Positions 61,311 to 64,000 of a stretch of DNA of 64,000 bases are shown in pieces; within the stretch, counting starts at the first letter, position 1; the number at the start of each line of letters is the position of its first letter. This DNA is from Pseudomonas sp. TH41. GTDB taxonomy: Bacteria > Pseudomonadota > Gammaproteobacteria > Pseudomonadales > Pseudomonadaceae. The stretch is taken from contig NZ_JAEKFH010000001.1 of NCBI RefSeq assembly GCF_016650695.1, positions 124,001 to 188,000 of the forward strand, written 5' to 3'. The position numbers and the translations under genes were made by a program. The notes below the pieces were generated by a model. It had not been told where the DNA came from, did not search any database, and saw only the letters and a program-made list of their open reading frames with translations.

Positions 61311-62132
61311 ATGGCAAAGGACAATAAGAAAACCCCTAAGCGTTATCCTGCTGAAAGCCTGAAATTGAAGAACAAGGATTACCTTGAACAGCTGCGCCGC
61401 CTGCACGTTGAACTGGTCAAATTGCAGGAGTGGGTAAAAGCCAAGGGCATCAAGGTCTGCATTGTCTTCGAGGGGCGCGATGGTGCCGGCAAAGGCGGGA
61501 CGATCAAAGCGCTCACCGAACGCGTCAGCCCGCGTGTGTTTCGTGTGGTGGCGCTACCGGCGCCGACCGATCGAGAGAAAAGCCAGATGTATGTCCAGCG
61601 TTACCTGCCGCACCTGCCAGCGGCTGGCGAAGTGGTGATCTTCGATCGCAGTTGGTACAACCGTGCGGGCGTCGAGCGGGTGATGGGGTTTTGCACTAAA
61701 GAGCAGGTGGCCGCTTTCCTGAAATCAGTCCCCGCTGTAGAGCGTGCCATCGTCGACTCGGGCGTCATTCTGCTCAAGTATTGGCTGGAAGTCAGTCCAG
61801 AGGAGCAGACCCGCCGGCTTGAGGCGCGCATCAAGGATGGACGCAAAATCTGGAAACTCACCTCAATGGATCTTAAGTCATACAGCCGCTGGTATGACTA
61901 TTCACGGGCGCGTGACGACATGTTCAAGTCGACCGATACCGACCATGCCCCATGGCTGGTGGCCAATTCGAACGACAAGCGACGAGCGCGCCTTAACATC
62001 CTCTCTGATTTGCTCAGCCGCATCCCGTATCAGGATGTAGCGCGTGAGAAGGTGGTGTTGCCCAAGCGGCAGAAGCCAGGCGGCTATCGCGAACCGGATT
62101 ATCCATTGCGGCGAATTCCCGAAAACTTCTGA
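61311..62132 (+). CDS. ppk2: Polyphosphate kinase 2 (PPK2), second copy
   Basis: A 273-residue PPK2 with P-loop EGRDGAGKGGTI (about 59-70), lid VIFDRSWYNRAGVERVMGFC (about 115-135) and TSMDLKSYSRWYDY (about 187-200). It lacks the acidic N-terminal extension of the copy at 1433 but has a short basic one (AKDNKKTPKRYPAESLKLKN). Both are single-domain PPK2; their nucleotide preference may differ. TGAGG is 9 nt before the ATG at 61311. AATAAGAA (61323-61330) at codons 5-7 matches the Crc/Hfq motif. Two PPK2 genes 60 kb apart, both beside other phosphate- or ion-linked genes, point to an active polyphosphate economy. Confidence 0.93.
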   Translation: MAKDNKKTPKRYPAESLKLKNKDYLEQLRRLHVELVKLQEWVKAKGIKVCIVFEGRDGAGKGGTIKALTERVSPRVFRVVALPAPTDREKSQMYVQRYLPHLPAAGEVVIFDRSWYNRAGVERVMGFCTKEQVAAFLKSVPAVERAIVDSGVILLKYWLEVSPEEQTRRLEARIKDGRKIWKLTSMDLKSYSRWYDYSRARDDMFKSTDTDHAPWLVANSNDKRRARLNILSDLLSRIPYQDVAREKVVLPKRQKPGGYREPDYPLRRIPENF

Positions 62133-62181
62133 AGGGTGCGTTTAAGCCCATCTGCGCTTTACACCAAAGGGCCACCGTCCA

Positions 62182-63969
62182 ATGAGCCATTCGGATGCTT
62201 CGCCTCCCGTCCCGGAACCGGGCCGGATCGCACGTCGGGGCACCGGCGATGAGACCGGCTTGAGTCGCTGGCTCCCGGGACTTCGAATACTTCGCGAATA
62301 CCAAATGGCCTGGTTACGTCACGACATCATGGCCGGTTTGGTGCTCACCACGATGCTGGTTCCCGTCGGCATCGCCTATGCCGTGGCATCGGGTGTGCCC
62401 GGTATCTATGGCCTCTACGCGACCATCGTTCCGCTAATCGCTTATGCAGTGTTCGGACCTAGCCGGATTCTGGTGCTGGGGCCGGATTCCTCGCTGGCCG
62501 CCGTTATCCTTGCCGTCGTCCTGCCACTGTCGGGTGGCGATCCCCATCGCGCCGTCGCCCTTGCAAGCATGATGGCGATCGTGTCGGGAGCCGTGTGCAT
62601 CCTGGCGGGCATCGCGCGCTTGGGCTTTATTACGGAGCTTCTGTCCAAACCGATCCGCTACGGGTACATGAACGGGATTGCAGTGACGGTATTGATCAGT
62701 CAATTGCCCAAGCTTTTCGGTTTTTCGATCGAGTCCCACGGCCCGCTGAGAAACCTGTGGGCCATCGCCACGGCGGTGATGGAAGGAAAAACCAACTGGA
62801 CCACGTTTATGGTGGGCGCAGCCACCCTGGTCGTCATCCTTCTACTCAAAGGCAACAAGCGAATCCCGAGCATCCTGATTGCCGTGGCAGGAGCGACCGT
62901 CGCCGTGGGTGTGCTGGACCTTGCCGCGCGCGCCGGTGTGTCAGTCCTCGGTTCTCTTCCACAAGGTTTGCCTGCGTTCGCTATCCCTTGGATCACCCAA
63001 GACGATATTGTCCCCGTCGTCATTGGCGGGTGCGCCGTCGCCCTGGTCTCGTTTGCCGACACCAGCGTGCTCTCACGTGTGTATGCGGCGCGGACCCGTA
63101 CCTATGTCGATCCGAATCAGGAGATGGTGGGGCTTGGTGTTGCCAACCTGGCCGCTGGATTTTTCCAGGGCTTTGCGATCAGTAGCAGTTCATCACGTAC
63201 TCCCGTGGCCGAAGCCGCAGGCGCCAGAACACAGTTGACCGGCGTTGTCGGCGCGTTGGCAGTTGCTGTACTGCTGATGGTGGCGCCAAACCTGTTGCAG
63301 AGTTTGCCCAACAGCGCACTGGCAGCGGTGGTGATTGCGTCGGCCATCGGCTTGATTGAAGTCGCCGACCTGCGACGAATTTATCGCATCCAGCGCTGGG
63401 AGTTCTGGTTGTCGATTGTCTGCACAATTGGCGTAGCGGTGTTGGGTGCTATTCAGGGTATCGGCCTGGCCATCGTGATCGCCGTCATCGAATTTCTGTG
63501 GGATGGCTGGCGGCCGTATTCTGCGGTGCTGGGGCAAGCCGAGGGGGTCCAGGGCTACCACGACATCCAGCGTTATCCGGACGCGAGCCTGATCCCCGGA
63601 CTGGTCCTGTTTCGCTGGGATGCGCCCTTGTTTTTCGCCAACGCCGAACTGTTCAACGACCGAGTGCTGGACGCCGTGGCGGCATCGCCTACGCCCGTGC
63701 GCTGGCTGGTCGTTGCGGCGGAACCCGTCACCAGTGTGGACGTGACCTCTGCCGACATGTTGGCTGAGCTGGACGAAACCTTGCGTGCGGCGGGTATCAA
63801 GTTGTGCGTGGCCGAAATGAAGGATCCGGTCAAGGACAAGCTCAAGCGATTCGGGCTTTTCGCGCGGCTGGGCGTAACGGCGTTCTTTCCAACCATCGAC
63901 GATGCAGTCGGCAACTATCTTTTGATTCATCCAGTGCAGAGTGCGGGGCAGCAGGACGAAGAGCGCTGA
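62182..63969 (+). CDS. SulP-family anion transporter with STAS domain
   Basis: A 595-residue SulP permease. The membrane part (about 30-430) has GLVLTTMLVPVGIAYAVASG with VPGIYGLYATIVPLIAYAVF (about 50-95), the SulP mark, and FAISSSSSRTPVAEAAGART (about 330-350). The C-terminal STAS domain (about 455-590) regulates transport or binds partners. SulP proteins carry sulfate, bicarbonate or other anions; which one cannot be told here. The stop at 63967-63969 lies 31 bp before the window end. It is 50 bp after PPK2 and may be co-transcribed. Confidence 0.9.
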   Translation: MSHSDASPPVPEPGRIARRGTGDETGLSRWLPGLRILREYQMAWLRHDIMAGLVLTTMLVPVGIAYAVASGVPGIYGLYATIVPLIAYAVFGPSRILVLGPDSSLAAVILAVVLPLSGGDPHRAVALASMMAIVSGAVCILAGIARLGFITELLSKPIRYGYMNGIAVTVLISQLPKLFGFSIESHGPLRNLWAIATAVMEGKTNWTTFMVGAATLVVILLLKGNKRIPSILIAVAGATVAVGVLDLAARAGVSVLGSLPQGLPAFAIPWITQDDIVPVVIGGCAVALVSFADTSVLSRVYAARTRTYVDPNQEMVGLGVANLAAGFFQGFAISSSSSRTPVAEAAGARTQLTGVVGALAVAVLLMVAPNLLQSLPNSALAAVVIASAIGLIEVADLRRIYRIQRWEFWLSIVCTIGVAVLGAIQGIGLAIVIAVIEFLWDGWRPYSAVLGQAEGVQGYHDIQRYPDASLIPGLVLFRWDAPLFFANAELFNDRVLDAVAASPTPVRWLVVAAEPVTSVDVTSADMLAELDETLRAAGIKLCVAEMKDPVKDKLKRFGLFARLGVTAFFPTIDDAVGNYLLIHPVQSAGQQDEER

Positions 63970-64000
63970 ACTTGATTGGAAACATTCCTGTTTCTCCTTT

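Overview
The window looks like chromosome of a fluorescens-type Pseudomonas. The basis is a GC-rich sequence with many Pseudomonas REP/REPIN palindromes (core GGAGCGAGCTTGCTCGC), an OprD-family porin, GlxA- and OruR-type AraC regulators, DUF1302/DUF1329 outer-membrane genes and an IS1182-type insertion sequence. No rRNA, tRNA, CRISPR array or prophage was seen. The assignment rests on gene content and repeats, not on a search.

Layout. 1-5.3 kb: a TetR fragment divergent from an AstE/AspA-type deacylase, a polyphosphate pair (PPK2 divergent from Ppx), and small genes (GNAT, NIPSNAP, a membrane protein, DUF1801). 5.3-8.5 kb: a long inverted repeat, a candidate small RNA, and a SnoaL-AraC regulator divergent from a DAO-type FAD oxidoreductase. 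8.5-27.1 kb: a large catabolic or modification locus. A GntR regulator and a GT1 glycosyltransferase diverge from an operon of a polyamine-type ABC importer, a second GT1, two DUF861 cupins, an AmgK-like kinase and an aldehyde dehydrogenase. This operon converges on a second one (LuxR regulator, complete second ABC importer, second aldehyde dehydrogenase). A tandem array of eight 127-bp REPIN units separates them. 27.1-29.7 kb: Pseudomonas-type noncoding repeats, one split by an intact IS1182-family element with a 4-bp GGCC duplication. 29.7-41 kb: GST, GntP permease with an OprD-like porin, amidase, an acyl-CoA dehydrogenase/NQO pair divergent from a GlxA-type regulator, and small exported proteins.

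40.3-59.0 kb: a second locus, built around two paralogous AraC regulators with an N-terminal arabinose-binding-like domain. It holds a CMD-family protein, a YeiH-type permease, a BKACE (DUF849)-MFS-Rieske-acyl-CoA ligase operon, an SDR, and a DUF1302-DUF1329-YCF48-RND-acyl-CoA dehydrogenase operon. Four promoters here share one architecture: two direct half-sites 21 bp apart, followed at a fixed 21-bp spacing by a CYYARAGT box, 64 bp in all. This links genes spread over about 9 kb into one regulon and is the strongest new signal in the window. Several mRNAs in the window also carry AAnAAnAA motifs at their start, as expected of Crc/Hfq catabolite-repression targets.

59.1-64 kb: a DUF1704 metallopeptidase-like protein, a VIT-like membrane protein, a second PPK2 and a SulP transporter with a STAS domain. 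Taken together the window is mainly metabolic accessory DNA: two substrate-specific uptake and catabolism loci with their own regulators, set among polyphosphate and housekeeping genes.
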